From: Pelagivirga sediminicola
Lineage (GTDB): Bacteria; Pseudomonadota; Alphaproteobacteria; Rhodobacterales; Rhodobacteraceae
Direction of reading: 5' to 3'
Assembly (NCBI RefSeq): GCF_003072125.1
Contig: NZ_QCYH01000001.1
Span: 62,001-126,000 of the forward strand
Length of the DNA stretch: 64,000 nucleotides
Under the pieces are notes generated by a model that saw nothing but the letters and a program-made list of their open reading frames with translations, was not told the DNA's origin and did no database searches. Each line of letters starts with the position of its first letter. Position 1 is the first letter of the stretch. Shown in pieces: positions 47,103-55,587 of this stretch. Position numbers and translations under genes: made by a program.

Positions 47103-47549
47103 TCAGGCGTTCTGCCCTTCTGCGTTGTCATTCGCGGGGCCTGCGCTGTCCTTCGCGGCCTTGGCGCGATCTTCCATGAACTGGTCGAACTCGGCCTTGT
47201 CCTTGGCTTGGCGCAGACGCTCAAGGAAACTCTCGAAGCTGGCCTGCTCGTCCTGCAGGCGGCGCAGTGTCTCGTCGCGGTAGGCGTCAAAGGCGCTGTT
47301 GCCGCTGCTGCGGGTCATCGAAGGGGCGCGGTGGCCGCGGGTGCGGCGGCTGTTGCAAGGTCCGAACATGCGTTTACTCCAGATCATGTAGGCAAGGATG
47401 GCAAGGCCGACAGGCCAGACGAAGACAAAGCCGATCACCATGAGGGCGATCCAGGCGAATTTGCCGCGCTGGTCCAGCCAGTCCGCGGCGCGTGCCAGCC
47501 AGCGCAGCGGTCCGCCGGAGGCTATTGGGGTTTGTGCATAAGTGCTCAT
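47103..47549 (-). CDS. DUF2852 membrane protein
   Basis: A 148-residue protein with one or two hydrophobic segments (WIALMVIGFVFVWPVGLAIL, about residues 33-52) followed by YMIWSKRMF and a soluble coiled-coil-like C-terminus rich in Glu, Lys and Arg (RDETLRRLQDEQASFESFLERLRQAKD). This is the DUF2852 pattern. Function is unknown. GAGGAT lies before the ATG at 47549. It is divergent from glnE across about 165 bases. Confidence 0.82.
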   Translation of the reverse strand: MSTYAQTPIASGGPLRWLARAADWLDQRGKFAWIALMVIGFVFVWPVGLAILAYMIWSKRMFGPCNSRRTRGHRAPSMTRSSGNSAFDAYRDETLRRLQDEQASFESFLERLRQAKDKAEFDQFMEDRAKAAKDSAGPANDNAEGQNA

Positions 47550-47714
47550 GTGGGATCCTCTGCATCCAGGGTGTATGTGAATTGGCTTCACATGGAATAG
47601 ATTGGAACGCGAAAGGCGCGGTGCAAGAGGGTATGTAAAAGAAATTAACATACGCCGCGAAACATTCGCCCCGCCCGCGAAGACTGCGCCATTGACGCAG
47701 GCAGGCCCCTAGGT

Positions 47715-50549
47715 ATGACTGGAGCCATGGATTTCGCCAGCCGTATCACGCGCCTGCCACGCCCTTACCAGCCCGATCACGCTGAAGAGGCGCGGGCGCG
47801 CTTTGGGGATCTTGTCGGCGCGCTGGAGGATCTGATCGGTGGCGCTGCCGGGTGCAGCCCTTATCTGCGCCATCTCATGCAGGCCGAGGCCGAGTGGCTG
47901 CCCGCGGCGCTGGACGCCCCCGAAAAGGCGCTGGAGGCGCTGATGGCGGATCTGCGCGCGGTGGATGGCGATCCGGCGGTTGCGCTTCGGCAGGCCAAGC
48001 GGCGCGCGGCGCTGCTGATCGGGCTGGCCGATCTGGCGGGCGTCTGGCCGCTGGAGACGGTGACGCAGGCGCTGACCGATCTGGCCGATCTGGCCTGCGG
48101 GCTCGCGCTGCGCGACGCGCTTGGCCATGAGCTGCGCCGGGGCAAGCTGCCCGGCATGGGCGAGGAGGATCTGCCGGACGCCTGCGGCATGAGCGTGCTG
48201 GCCATGGGCAAGATGGGCGCGGGCGAGCTGAACTACAGCTCGGACATCGACCTGATCTGCCTTTATGACGAGACGCGGTTCGACCGCGAGGCAAACCACG
48301 AGGCGCGCGCCGCTTTCGTGCGCGCGACGCGCAGGATGGCGGCGATCCTGTCGGAGAATACTGCCGAGGGCTATGTCTTTCGCACCGATCTGCGGCTGCG
48401 TCCCGATCCGGGTGTCACGCCGGTCTGCATGTCCATGGCCGCCGCCGAAAGCTATTACGAAAGTCTGGGCCGCACATGGGAGCGGGCGGCCTATATCAAG
48501 GCGCGCCCGGCGGCGGGCGATCTGGCGGCCGGGCAGCGGTTTCTGGACGCGCTGTCGCCTTTCGTCTGGCGCCGTCATCTGGATTTCGCGGCGATCGAGG
48601 ACGCGCATAACATGCGCCTGCGCATCCGCGCGCACAAGGGTCTGGGCGCCGATCTGGGCGGCCCGCTGGACCTGATGGGGCACAACATGAAGCTGGGGCG
48701 CGGCGGCATCCGCGAGATCGAGTTCTTCACCCAGACCCGCCAGCTGATCGCGGGCGGGCGCGATGCATCGCTGCGCATGCGCGGCACGCTGGACGGGCTG
48801 CGGGGGCTGGCCGCCAAGGACTGGATCCCCAAGGATGTGGCCAGCGATCTGGCCGCGCATTACCGGTTCCACCGCGAGGTCGAGCACCGCTTGCAGATGC
48901 TACGCGATCAGCAGACCCATGATCTGCCAGAGACGGAGGCAGGCATGGACCGTCTGGCCGCCTTCATGGGCCGCGAGACGCATGATCTGAAGGACGAGCT
49001 TCTGTCGCGCCTGATGGCGGTGGACCGCGTGATAGAGCGGTTCTTCAAGCCCGAGGATACGCCGGAGGCGGCTGACGAGCAGGGCGCGTGGCTCGATGCC
49101 AAGGTGATCGCGCGCTGGCCCACCTATCCGGCCCTGCGCTCGGACCGGGCCGGGCAGATCTTCCGGCGCCTGCGCCCGGATATCCTGCGGCGCCTGTCGC
49201 GCACGTCGCATCCCGAAGAGGCGCTGCTCGCCTTCGACGGGTTTCTGGCCGGGCTGCCCGCCGGCGTGCAGGTCTTCTCGCTCTTCGAGGCCAATCCTCA
49301 GCTGGTGGAGCTGCTGGTCGATATCGTCGGCACCGCGCCCGAGCTGGCGCGCTATCTGTCGCGCAATGCCGCTGTGCTCGACGCGGTCATCGCGGGCGAT
49401 TTCTTTGCGCCCTGGTCGGGGCTGGCGGCGCTGCGCGCGGATCTGGCCGCGCGGCTGGCGCAGGAGGCCGATTATGAGGCGCGCCTGGTCGCCGCGCGCC
49501 ACTGGCGGCGCGAATGGCATTTCCGGATCGGCGTGCATCACCTGCGCGGGCTGGTCGATGCGGCCACTTCCGCGCGCCACTATGCGGACCTTGCCGAGGC
49601 GGTGCTGGCCGAGCTCTGGCCCGAGGTCGTGCGCGAATTCTCGGTCAAGCACGGCGCGCCGCCGGGGCGCGGCGCCTGCGTGCTGGCGATGGGATCGCTG
49701 GGCGTGCGCGCGCTCAATGCCACCTCGGATCTGGACCTGATCGTGATCTATGACGCGGCCGGGGCCGAAGGCTCGGACGGGCCGCGCCCGCTTGCGCCCG
49801 GCGCCTATTACGCGCGGCTGACCAAGGCGATGATCTCGGCCTTGACGGCGCAGATGGCGGGCGGGCGGCTTTACGAAGTGGACATGCGCCTGCGTCCCTC
49901 GGGCAATCAGGGGCCCGTCGCCACCTCGCTTGCCGCATTCGAGGATTATCAGCAATCGCGCGCCTGGGGGTGGGAGCATCTGGCGCTGACCCGCGCGCGC
50001 AGCATCGCCGGCGCGTCGGAGCTGGGCGCCGACATCGAGGCGTTCCGCACGCGCCTGATTGCCGATCTGGGCGCGCGCGAGGGCGCGGCGCATCGCATGG
50101 CCGAGGCGGTCAGCGAGATGCGCGCGCGCATCCGCGCCGCCAAGGCGCCCGAAGGACCGCTGGATGCCAAGCTGGGGCCGGGGCGCCTGCAGGATGTGCA
50201 GCTGATCGCGCAGGCCGCAACGCTGGTGGCGGGCCGCGCGCGGCAGGGCACGGCCGCCGGGCTGAGCGCCGGCACCGCCTTGGGATGGTGGAGCGAGGAT
50301 GAGGCGCGCACCTTGTCGCGCACGGCGTCGCTGTGCCGGGACGTGCGGATGGCGGCGCGGCTTTTGGGCACCGAGGCGCTGGATGCGGAGGCGCTTGGCG
50401 CCGGTGCGCGCGCCTTCGTCTTGCGGGAAAGCGGCTGCGCGGATATTCCTTCGCTGATCGATGCGCTGGCCACCGCCTCGGAGGCGGCGGCGGCGATCAT
50501 CGACAGCGCATTGGGCCGCGCGGGCGCGCCACAGGAGGGCAGGGCATGA
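47715..50549 (+). CDS. glnE: Glutamine synthetase adenylyltransferase/deadenylase
   Basis: Controls nitrogen assimilation by adenylylating or deadenylylating a tyrosine of glutamine synthetase, under control of PII. The 944-residue protein has two nucleotidyltransferase halves: the first active site has LNYSSDIDLICLYD near residue 173, and the second has NATSDLDLIVIYD near residue 668. A central linker contains helical repeats. The stop codon overlaps the start of a 91-residue protein (ATGA). Confidence 0.93.
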   Translation: MTGAMDFASRITRLPRPYQPDHAEEARARFGDLVGALEDLIGGAAGCSPYLRHLMQAEAEWLPAALDAPEKALEALMADLRAVDGDPAVALRQAKRRAALLIGLADLAGVWPLETVTQALTDLADLACGLALRDALGHELRRGKLPGMGEEDLPDACGMSVLAMGKMGAGELNYSSDIDLICLYDETRFDREANHEARAAFVRATRRMAAILSENTAEGYVFRTDLRLRPDPGVTPVCMSMAAAESYYESLGRTWERAAYIKARPAAGDLAAGQRFLDALSPFVWRRHLDFAAIEDAHNMRLRIRAHKGLGADLGGPLDLMGHNMKLGRGGIREIEFFTQTRQLIAGGRDASLRMRGTLDGLRGLAAKDWIPKDVASDLAAHYRFHREVEHRLQMLRDQQTHDLPETEAGMDRLAAFMGRETHDLKDELLSRLMAVDRVIERFFKPEDTPEAADEQGAWLDAKVIARWPTYPALRSDRAGQIFRRLRPDILRRLSRTSHPEEALLAFDGFLAGLPAGVQVFSLFEANPQLVELLVDIVGTAPELARYLSRNAAVLDAVIAGDFFAPWSGLAALRADLAARLAQEADYEARLVAARHWRREWHFRIGVHHLRGLVDAATSARHYADLAEAVLAELWPEVVREFSVKHGAPPGRGACVLAMGSLGVRALNATSDLDLIVIYDAAGAEGSDGPRPLAPGAYYARLTKAMISALTAQMAGGRLYEVDMRLRPSGNQGPVATSLAAFEDYQQSRAWGWEHLALTRARSIAGASELGADIEAFRTRLIADLGAREGAAHRMAEAVSEMRARIRAAKAPEGPLDAKLGPGRLQDVQLIAQAATLVAGRARQGTAAGLSAGTALGWWSEDEARTLSRTASLCRDVRMAARLLGTEALDAEALGAGARAFVLRESGCADIPSLIDALATASEAAAAIIDSALGRAGAPQEGRA

Positions 50550-50821
50550 AGCGATACGACGATCCGCTGGATCGCAAGGCGCTGATCTTCGAGGCCTACC
50601 GCATCGACGGGATCAAGGCCGATGAATGCCGCTCGATCTTTCTCGATTGGGCGATGTCCCTGCCGGACGGGCAGGATACGCAAGCGGCAATCACGCATTA
50701 TCTTGAGCGGTATGGCGCGGACTTTCCCGACCACCCCATGACGCAGGTGCTGCAACAGGGCCAGGAGGCCGCCATGCAGCCGCGCAGGCGCGGCGGCTGG
50801 AAATCGCGGCCGCGTGATTGA
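50546..50821 (+). CDS. Small protein coupled to glnE, unrecognised
   Basis: A 91-residue acidic-to-basic protein (KALIFEAYRIDGIKADECRSIFLDWAMSL... ending in an Arg-rich tail). Its ATG overlaps the glnE stop, so it is translationally coupled to a nitrogen-regulation gene. I recognise no family. A small regulatory or partner protein of GlnE is possible but unproven. Confidence 0.7.
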   Translation: MKRYDDPLDRKALIFEAYRIDGIKADECRSIFLDWAMSLPDGQDTQAAITHYLERYGADFPDHPMTQVLQQGQEAAMQPRRRGGWKSRPRD

Positions 50822-51043
50822 CCGGGGGCTGCGTGCGGCGCGTGCAATATGGGCCGGAGACGCGCGTGCGCCCCGGTATTGCCGCACAAGGACCATGCGA
50901 ACGTGTCCGCGGCGCCGCGATGCCGCCCCGATTGAATGTAATCTGAGGCCTTCCAACAAAGAGGCCTGTCGCGGCAGCGAGCCACCAACCACGAGAAGCA
51001 GCGCGCCCAGCACAGATCCGGCCGATGCCAAAGGAGAACAGAC

Positions 51044-51691
51044 ATGACCGCGCAGCGCATATCCTTTCGCATGCTGGCCGCAATGGCCGTATCCTTGGGC
51101 CTTTCTGCCTGTGCCGGTGTCTCGGGCGATACCGCCCCGCGCGGCGCCGCGGATGGCGTGCCTCAGGCGGCATGGCCCGCATCGCTGAACATTACCGCGA
51201 TCAACGTGAATGTGCCGCGCACGCTGCAAGTGTCGGAGGCCAACCGCTATTATCCCGGCGGCGACATCGTCTGGCGCGGAGATCCCATCGGAGACCGCCA
51301 TGCCCAGGTCGAGGCGATCTTTCGCGAGGGGGCCAGCCGCGGCACCAAGGGCATGACCAGTGGCGCGCCGGTGATCCTGGATATCGAGGTCACGCGCTTC
51401 CACGCCCTGACCGAAAAGGCACGCTATTCCACCGGCGGCGTGCACGACATCAACTTTTCCGTCTCGCTGCGCGACGCGGCAACGGGGCAGGCGCTGAGCC
51501 CGCCGCGCCAGCTTCAGGCGGACATGAAGGCATTCGGCGGTCAGGCGGCGATTGCCGCCGATCAGCGCGGCGAGACGCAAAAGGTGCGCATCACGGCCCA
51601 TCTGGCCGAGGTCATCCGCGCCGATCTGACCCGGCCCGGCAGCTATCAGGCCGAGAACCTGGGGCTGATGAGCGTGTTCGACAGGTATTGA
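51044..51691 (+). CDS. Lipoprotein of DUF6778-like family
   Basis: A 215-residue protein with a lipoprotein signal and lipobox LSAC (Cys near residue 23). The mature part is a globular domain with VNVPRTLQVSEANRYYPGGDIVWRGDP and HDINFSVSLRDAATG. I believe it belongs to a family annotated as DUF6778 in Rhodobacteraceae. Function is unknown. AAGGAG lies upstream of the ATG at 51044. Confidence 0.75.
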   Translation: MTAQRISFRMLAAMAVSLGLSACAGVSGDTAPRGAADGVPQAAWPASLNITAINVNVPRTLQVSEANRYYPGGDIVWRGDPIGDRHAQVEAIFREGASRGTKGMTSGAPVILDIEVTRFHALTEKARYSTGGVHDINFSVSLRDAATGQALSPPRQLQADMKAFGGQAAIAADQRGETQKVRITAHLAEVIRADLTRPGSYQAENLGLMSVFDRY

Positions 51692-51785
51692 GCTTTTCGC
51701 GCCTTGGCAAAGCCGCCGGTGCTGCCATGCGCATCGCGCAAGGCCGCACTTCAGTTTTCGTGTGAAACGCACTACAGGGGACGGC

Positions 51786-53000
51786 ATGACACAGCCCTCG
51801 TATCCCGTGATCCGCCTGAAACCCAAAACCTCGCCGCAGGCGGTGCGCCGCGGCGCGCCTTGGGTCTATGACAACGAGCTGGTCACGGACCGGCGCACAA
51901 AGGCCATCGCGCCGGGTGCCATCGCGCTGCTCCAGGATGCCGAGCGCGCGTCTCTGGCGCTGGTCGCGGTCAACCCTGCCTCGCGCATAGCGCGCGTGCT
52001 GGACCTGGACACATCGCAAACGATCAACCGCGCGTGGCTGGCGGCGCGTCTGCGCCACGCGCTCGGCCTGCGCGAGCGGCTGTTCGACGCGCCCTTCTAC
52101 CGGTTGATCCATGCCGAGGCGGACGGGCTGCCCGGCGTGGTGATCGACCGCTTCGGTGATACCTGCGTGATCCAGCCCAACGCCGCTTGGGCCGATGCGA
52201 TGCTGGAGGATCTGGCCGCCGCCCTGACCGAGGTGACGGGCGCATCCTGCATCCTCAAGAACGCAGGCGGACGGGCGCGCGCGCTGGAAGGGCTGGATGA
52301 TGTCGGCGCCGTGCTGAGCGGCGCCGCGCCGGACGGGCCGGTTCATGTGCCGATGAACGGCGCGATCTATCTGGCCGACCTGATGCAGGGACAAAAGACG
52401 GGGCTGTTTTTCGATCAGCGTCCCAATCACGCCTTCGCCGCGCGCCTGAGCAAGGGCGCAAGCGTGCTGGATGTCTTCAGCCATGTCGGCGGCTTTTCGC
52501 TGGCCGCGTTGGCGCAGGGCGCCGCATCGGCGCTGGCGGTCGATGGCTCGGAGCCCGCGCTCGCGCTTGCCCGCGGCGGCGCGGATGCCATGGGCGTGGC
52601 CGAACGGCTCCAGACCCGCAAGGGCGACGCGTTCGACGTGCTGACGCAGCTGGGCGCCGAGGGCGCGCGCTTTGACGTGGTGATCTGCGATCCGCCCGCC
52701 TTCGCGCCGTCGAAAAAAGCGCTTGAGGCCGGCCTGCGCGCGTATGAGCGCACCGCGCGGCTGGCGGCGCCCTTGGTGGCCGAGGGCGGATACCTCGCGC
52801 TTTGCTCGTGCAGCCATGCGGCCGATATGGACGCCTTCCGCCGCGCCAGCCTGCGCGGCATCGGCCGGGGCCTGCATGAGACGGGCGCGCCGGGGCGCCG
52901 CGCGCAATTGATCCATACGGGCGGGGCGGGGCCGGATCATCCGATGCATCCGCAACTGGCCGAATCGGGCTATCTCAAGGCGCTGTTCTTTCGGCTGTGA
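51786..53000 (+). CDS. rlmI: RlmI-type 23S rRNA (cytosine-5) methyltransferase
   Basis: SAM-dependent m5C methyltransferase of the RlmI/COG1092 family, which modifies C1962 of 23S rRNA in E. coli. The 404-residue protein has an N-terminal PUA-like domain (RGAPWVYDNELV), an EEHUD-like middle region and the MTase core with GLFFDQRPNH, VLDVFSHVGGFSLAA and motif IV VICDPPAFAPSKK. The ATG at 51786 follows AGGGGA; the longer frame to 51762 has no support. Its stop overlaps the PIN protein start (GTGA at 52997-53000). Confidence 0.88.
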   Translation: MTQPSYPVIRLKPKTSPQAVRRGAPWVYDNELVTDRRTKAIAPGAIALLQDAERASLALVAVNPASRIARVLDLDTSQTINRAWLAARLRHALGLRERLFDAPFYRLIHAEADGLPGVVIDRFGDTCVIQPNAAWADAMLEDLAAALTEVTGASCILKNAGGRARALEGLDDVGAVLSGAAPDGPVHVPMNGAIYLADLMQGQKTGLFFDQRPNHAFAARLSKGASVLDVFSHVGGFSLAALAQGAASALAVDGSEPALALARGGADAMGVAERLQTRKGDAFDVLTQLGAEGARFDVVICDPPAFAPSKKALEAGLRAYERTARLAAPLVAEGGYLALCSCSHAADMDAFRRASLRGIGRGLHETGAPGRRAQLIHTGGAGPDHPMHPQLAESGYLKALFFRL

Positions 53001-53536
53001 AGGTGCTTCTGGACACTTGCGTGATCTATCCGACGGTCATGCGCCAAATGCTGCTGGGCGCAACGCGGGGCGGCGCCTACACGCCGCTTTGGTCCGCGCG
53101 CATCATCGGCGAATGGCAGCGCGCCGCGGCCCGGCTGGGGCCGGACGGCATCGCGCAGGCCGGGGCGGAGGCGGCGCTGATGGGCGCCGCGTGGCCGGAG
53201 GCCGAGGTGACCTGGCCGCCATCGCTGGAGGCGCGGCTATGGCTGCCCGATCCTGCGGATGTCCATGTGCTGGCGGCCGCCATCGCCGGATCCGCCGACA
53301 TGATCGTCACCCTCAACGCCAAGGATTTCCCCCGCCAGATCCTGGCCGAAGAGGGGCTGTCGCGCAGCGATCCCGACGCGCTGCTGCACGGCATCTGGCA
53401 GGCCCAGCCGGAGATGATGGCGCAGCTCGGCGCCGATGTTCTGGCCGAGGCACGCCGTCTCAGCGCGGATGACTGGACATTGCGCGCGCTGCTGAAAAAA
53501 GCGCGCCTGCCGCGCCTTGCCAAGGCGCTGGGATAA
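52997..53536 (+). CDS. PIN-domain protein (RSP_2648-like)
   Basis: A 179-residue PIN-fold protein with acidic active-site residues in LLDTCVIYP (Asp 6), LPDPADVHVLAAA and VTLNAKDFP. PIN domains are usually ribonucleases. The start is a GTG overlapping the rlmI stop. No antitoxin-like gene is adjacent. I believe this matches the Rhodobacteraceae family RSP_2648. Its constant pairing with an rRNA methyltransferase suggests RNA metabolism rather than a toxin-antitoxin role. Confidence 0.78.
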   Translation: MKVLLDTCVIYPTVMRQMLLGATRGGAYTPLWSARIIGEWQRAAARLGPDGIAQAGAEAALMGAAWPEAEVTWPPSLEARLWLPDPADVHVLAAAIAGSADMIVTLNAKDFPRQILAEEGLSRSDPDALLHGIWQAQPEMMAQLGADVLAEARRLSADDWTLRALLKKARLPRLAKALG

Positions 53537-54223
53537 TCAGCCGCCGCTCCATCGGGCCTCGTTCTTTTCGATCGCGGCGATCCGCTCGGCCGTCTTGGGG
53601 TGGCTCATCAGCCAGGCGGGCGCGGCGCCTGAATTGGATTGCGTCAGACGCTCCAGCTTCTCGAACAGCGATTTCTGCGGGCCCGTGCCGATCCCGGCCT
53701 TGACCAGCAGCGCCGAGGCATATTCATCCGCCTCATACTCGTCCCGCCGCGACAGGCCCGCCGACAAAAGCGAGGTCAGCGCGCCCGCGATCATCACGCC
53801 GATCCCCGGCAGGAATCGTGACAGCACCATCGCCAGCGCGGTGCGCAGCGCGTTCTGGCCGGAAAAGTCGATCATCCGCCGCCGCGAATGGCCCAGCGCG
53901 ACATGCCCCAGCTCATGGGCGATGACCGAGGCCATCTCCTCGCCGGTCACTTCGCCGGACTGGAATTTCGCGTAGAAACCGCGCGTGATGAAGATCCGCC
54001 CGTCAGGTGCAGCCAGCCCGTTCACGGGCGCGATCTCGTAGATGTTGACGCGGATGCGTGCCAGATCCAGCGCCTCTGCCAGACGGTCCGTCAAAACCTT
54101 CAACCGCGGATCGACAAGCTCGGTCGAGCGCTCGCTCAGGTCGCGCGTGGTGCGCCAGACCGAAAAGCGGAACATGACATAGCCATAGATGATCGCCAGA
54201 AGGATCGGGGTGAACTTGAGCAT
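53537..54223 (-). CDS. M48-family zinc metalloprotease
   Basis: A 228-residue protease. An N-terminal membrane segment (about residues 6-22) is followed by the catalytic HELGH motif (His 103, Glu 104, His 107) and the third zinc ligand in DEYEADEYA. Hydrophobic stretches near residues 130-155 may associate with the membrane. The M48 family includes HtpX and YggG/LoiP types, involved in membrane or envelope protein quality control. Its stop is directly next to the PIN protein stop with no spacer. It starts at ATG 54223. Confidence 0.82.
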   Translation of the reverse strand: MLKFTPILLAIIYGYVMFRFSVWRTTRDLSERSTELVDPRLKVLTDRLAEALDLARIRVNIYEIAPVNGLAAPDGRIFITRGFYAKFQSGEVTGEEMASVIAHELGHVALGHSRRRMIDFSGQNALRTALAMVLSRFLPGIGVMIAGALTSLLSAGLSRRDEYEADEYASALLVKAGIGTGPQKSLFEKLERLTQSNSGAAPAWLMSHPKTAERIAAIEKNEARWSGG

Positions 54224-54382
54224 GGGTATAATATGGAACCGCCGCGCCCCCGCTGCAAGCTGCGGTGATGCCGCAGACGCACCATCAAGACGCCGGGCGC
54301 GCACCGCTGGTTCTTCTTGCCGCAAATATCCCGGGGTGCGGGGCAGAGCCCCGCTCGTCCCTCGCCGCCGCGACCGGCCCGG

Positions 54383-55336
54383 TCAGGCCGAGCAGCTGGC
54401 GCCGCCCAGAACGCAGAATTTGGCGCAATGGGGATGGTTCAGCGCCACGTCGCGCTCGGCCTCGGCCAGCGTCGTGCCGAGTTCGAATTCGGGCGCATAG
54501 GGCAGCAGCGTGCAGGCCAGCACGGCGGGGCTGGCCGCGCCCTTGCGTTTGACCACCATGCGCGAGGATGCGCACATCACCGAACCCGGCGAGATGTTCA
54601 GGATATCCCAGCAGGCGGTCGTGATCTCGGGGACTTCGATATTCTCGTCCATTTCGGGAAAAAGCACGGTCGCCGCCGGATTGCCCGCATCTATGTCAAA
54701 ACCGTGCCGCGCGCACAGCGCGCCGTAACCTGCGCGCGCCTCGTCCTCGCTCTCGCCCCAGACGGTGCGCCCGGCGATGGCCATGGGCACGCCGGTGGCG
54801 GCAAGCCATCTCATACCGGTGATGGTCTGCCGAAAGGCACCCTCGCCGCGCTCCTTGTCGTGCAGCTCCTCGGTCCAGTGATCGACCGAGATGCGCAGCG
54901 TCAGCTGGCCGGGATAGGCATCACTCAGCTCTGCGATCCCGTCCTGCATGGCGGGGCGCATCATCGGGCGCATGGCGTTCGTCAGGACCAGCACCTTGTA
55001 GCCGCGCGCCAGCGCCGCGCGGGCCATGGCGATCATCTCGGGGTTCATGAACGGCTCGCCGCCGGTAAAGGCGATTTCCTCGATCGGCCACGCGCGTTCT
55101 TCGATCTGGTCCAGATACGCCGCGACTTCGGCCTCGGTGATGTAGACCAGCGCATCGTTGCTGGGCGAGGAGGCGATATAGCAATTGGCGCATTCGATGT
55201 TGCACAGCGTGCCCGTATTGAACCACAGCGTGCGCGGGCGCGTCAGGCCGACATGGGCGCGCGGCTCGCCCTTCGCGGTGCGTTTCGGGTCCTGGAACTT
55301 GCCGATATTCGCCGATGGGGCTGCGCTTTCTTTCAT
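54383..55336 (-). CDS. Radical SAM enzyme of unknown reaction
   Basis: A 317-residue radical SAM protein. The [4Fe-4S] motif CNIECANC has cysteines at residues 45, 49 and 52, and the SAM-contact motif GGEP is near residue 92. The C-terminal part has several cysteines (VMCASS, LACTLLP, CAKFCVLGGASC) that may bind auxiliary iron-sulfur clusters, in the style of SPASM proteins. No obvious substrate peptide or pathway neighbour is present. The start at 55336 was taken as read. Confidence 0.8.
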   Translation of the reverse strand: MKESAAPSANIGKFQDPKRTAKGEPRAHVGLTRPRTLWFNTGTLCNIECANCYIASSPSNDALVYITEAEVAAYLDQIEERAWPIEEIAFTGGEPFMNPEMIAMARAALARGYKVLVLTNAMRPMMRPAMQDGIAELSDAYPGQLTLRISVDHWTEELHDKERGEGAFRQTITGMRWLAATGVPMAIAGRTVWGESEDEARAGYGALCARHGFDIDAGNPAATVLFPEMDENIEVPEITTACWDILNISPGSVMCASSRMVVKRKGAASPAVLACTLLPYAPEFELGTTLAEAERDVALNHPHCAKFCVLGGASCSA

Positions 55337-55587
55337 GCTGTCCTGACCTGTGCTTTGGCGGCCCTGCCTAACGCGGCCCGCGCGCCGGGGAAAGCGGTGC
55401 GCGCATGTCTGACACAGTTGTGAACGCGGCCAAGACTGCTAAAGTGCGCCCGGTGCGGCCCGCTCGGCCAGGCGGGCAGGCCCGCCATGGAGGCGCGGCG
55501 CGGCGCGACAAGCGGCCCGGCCTGTGCGGGCGGCAAGACATCAGAACGCGCCCGAAGACGGTGCAGAACGCCTTGAGGGGAAAGCCA

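Noticed and set aside
52997..53536. Type II toxin-antitoxin system with the PIN protein as toxin
   Set aside because: No small antitoxin-like gene is adjacent. The gene is fused by overlap to rlmI, which is not an antitoxin.
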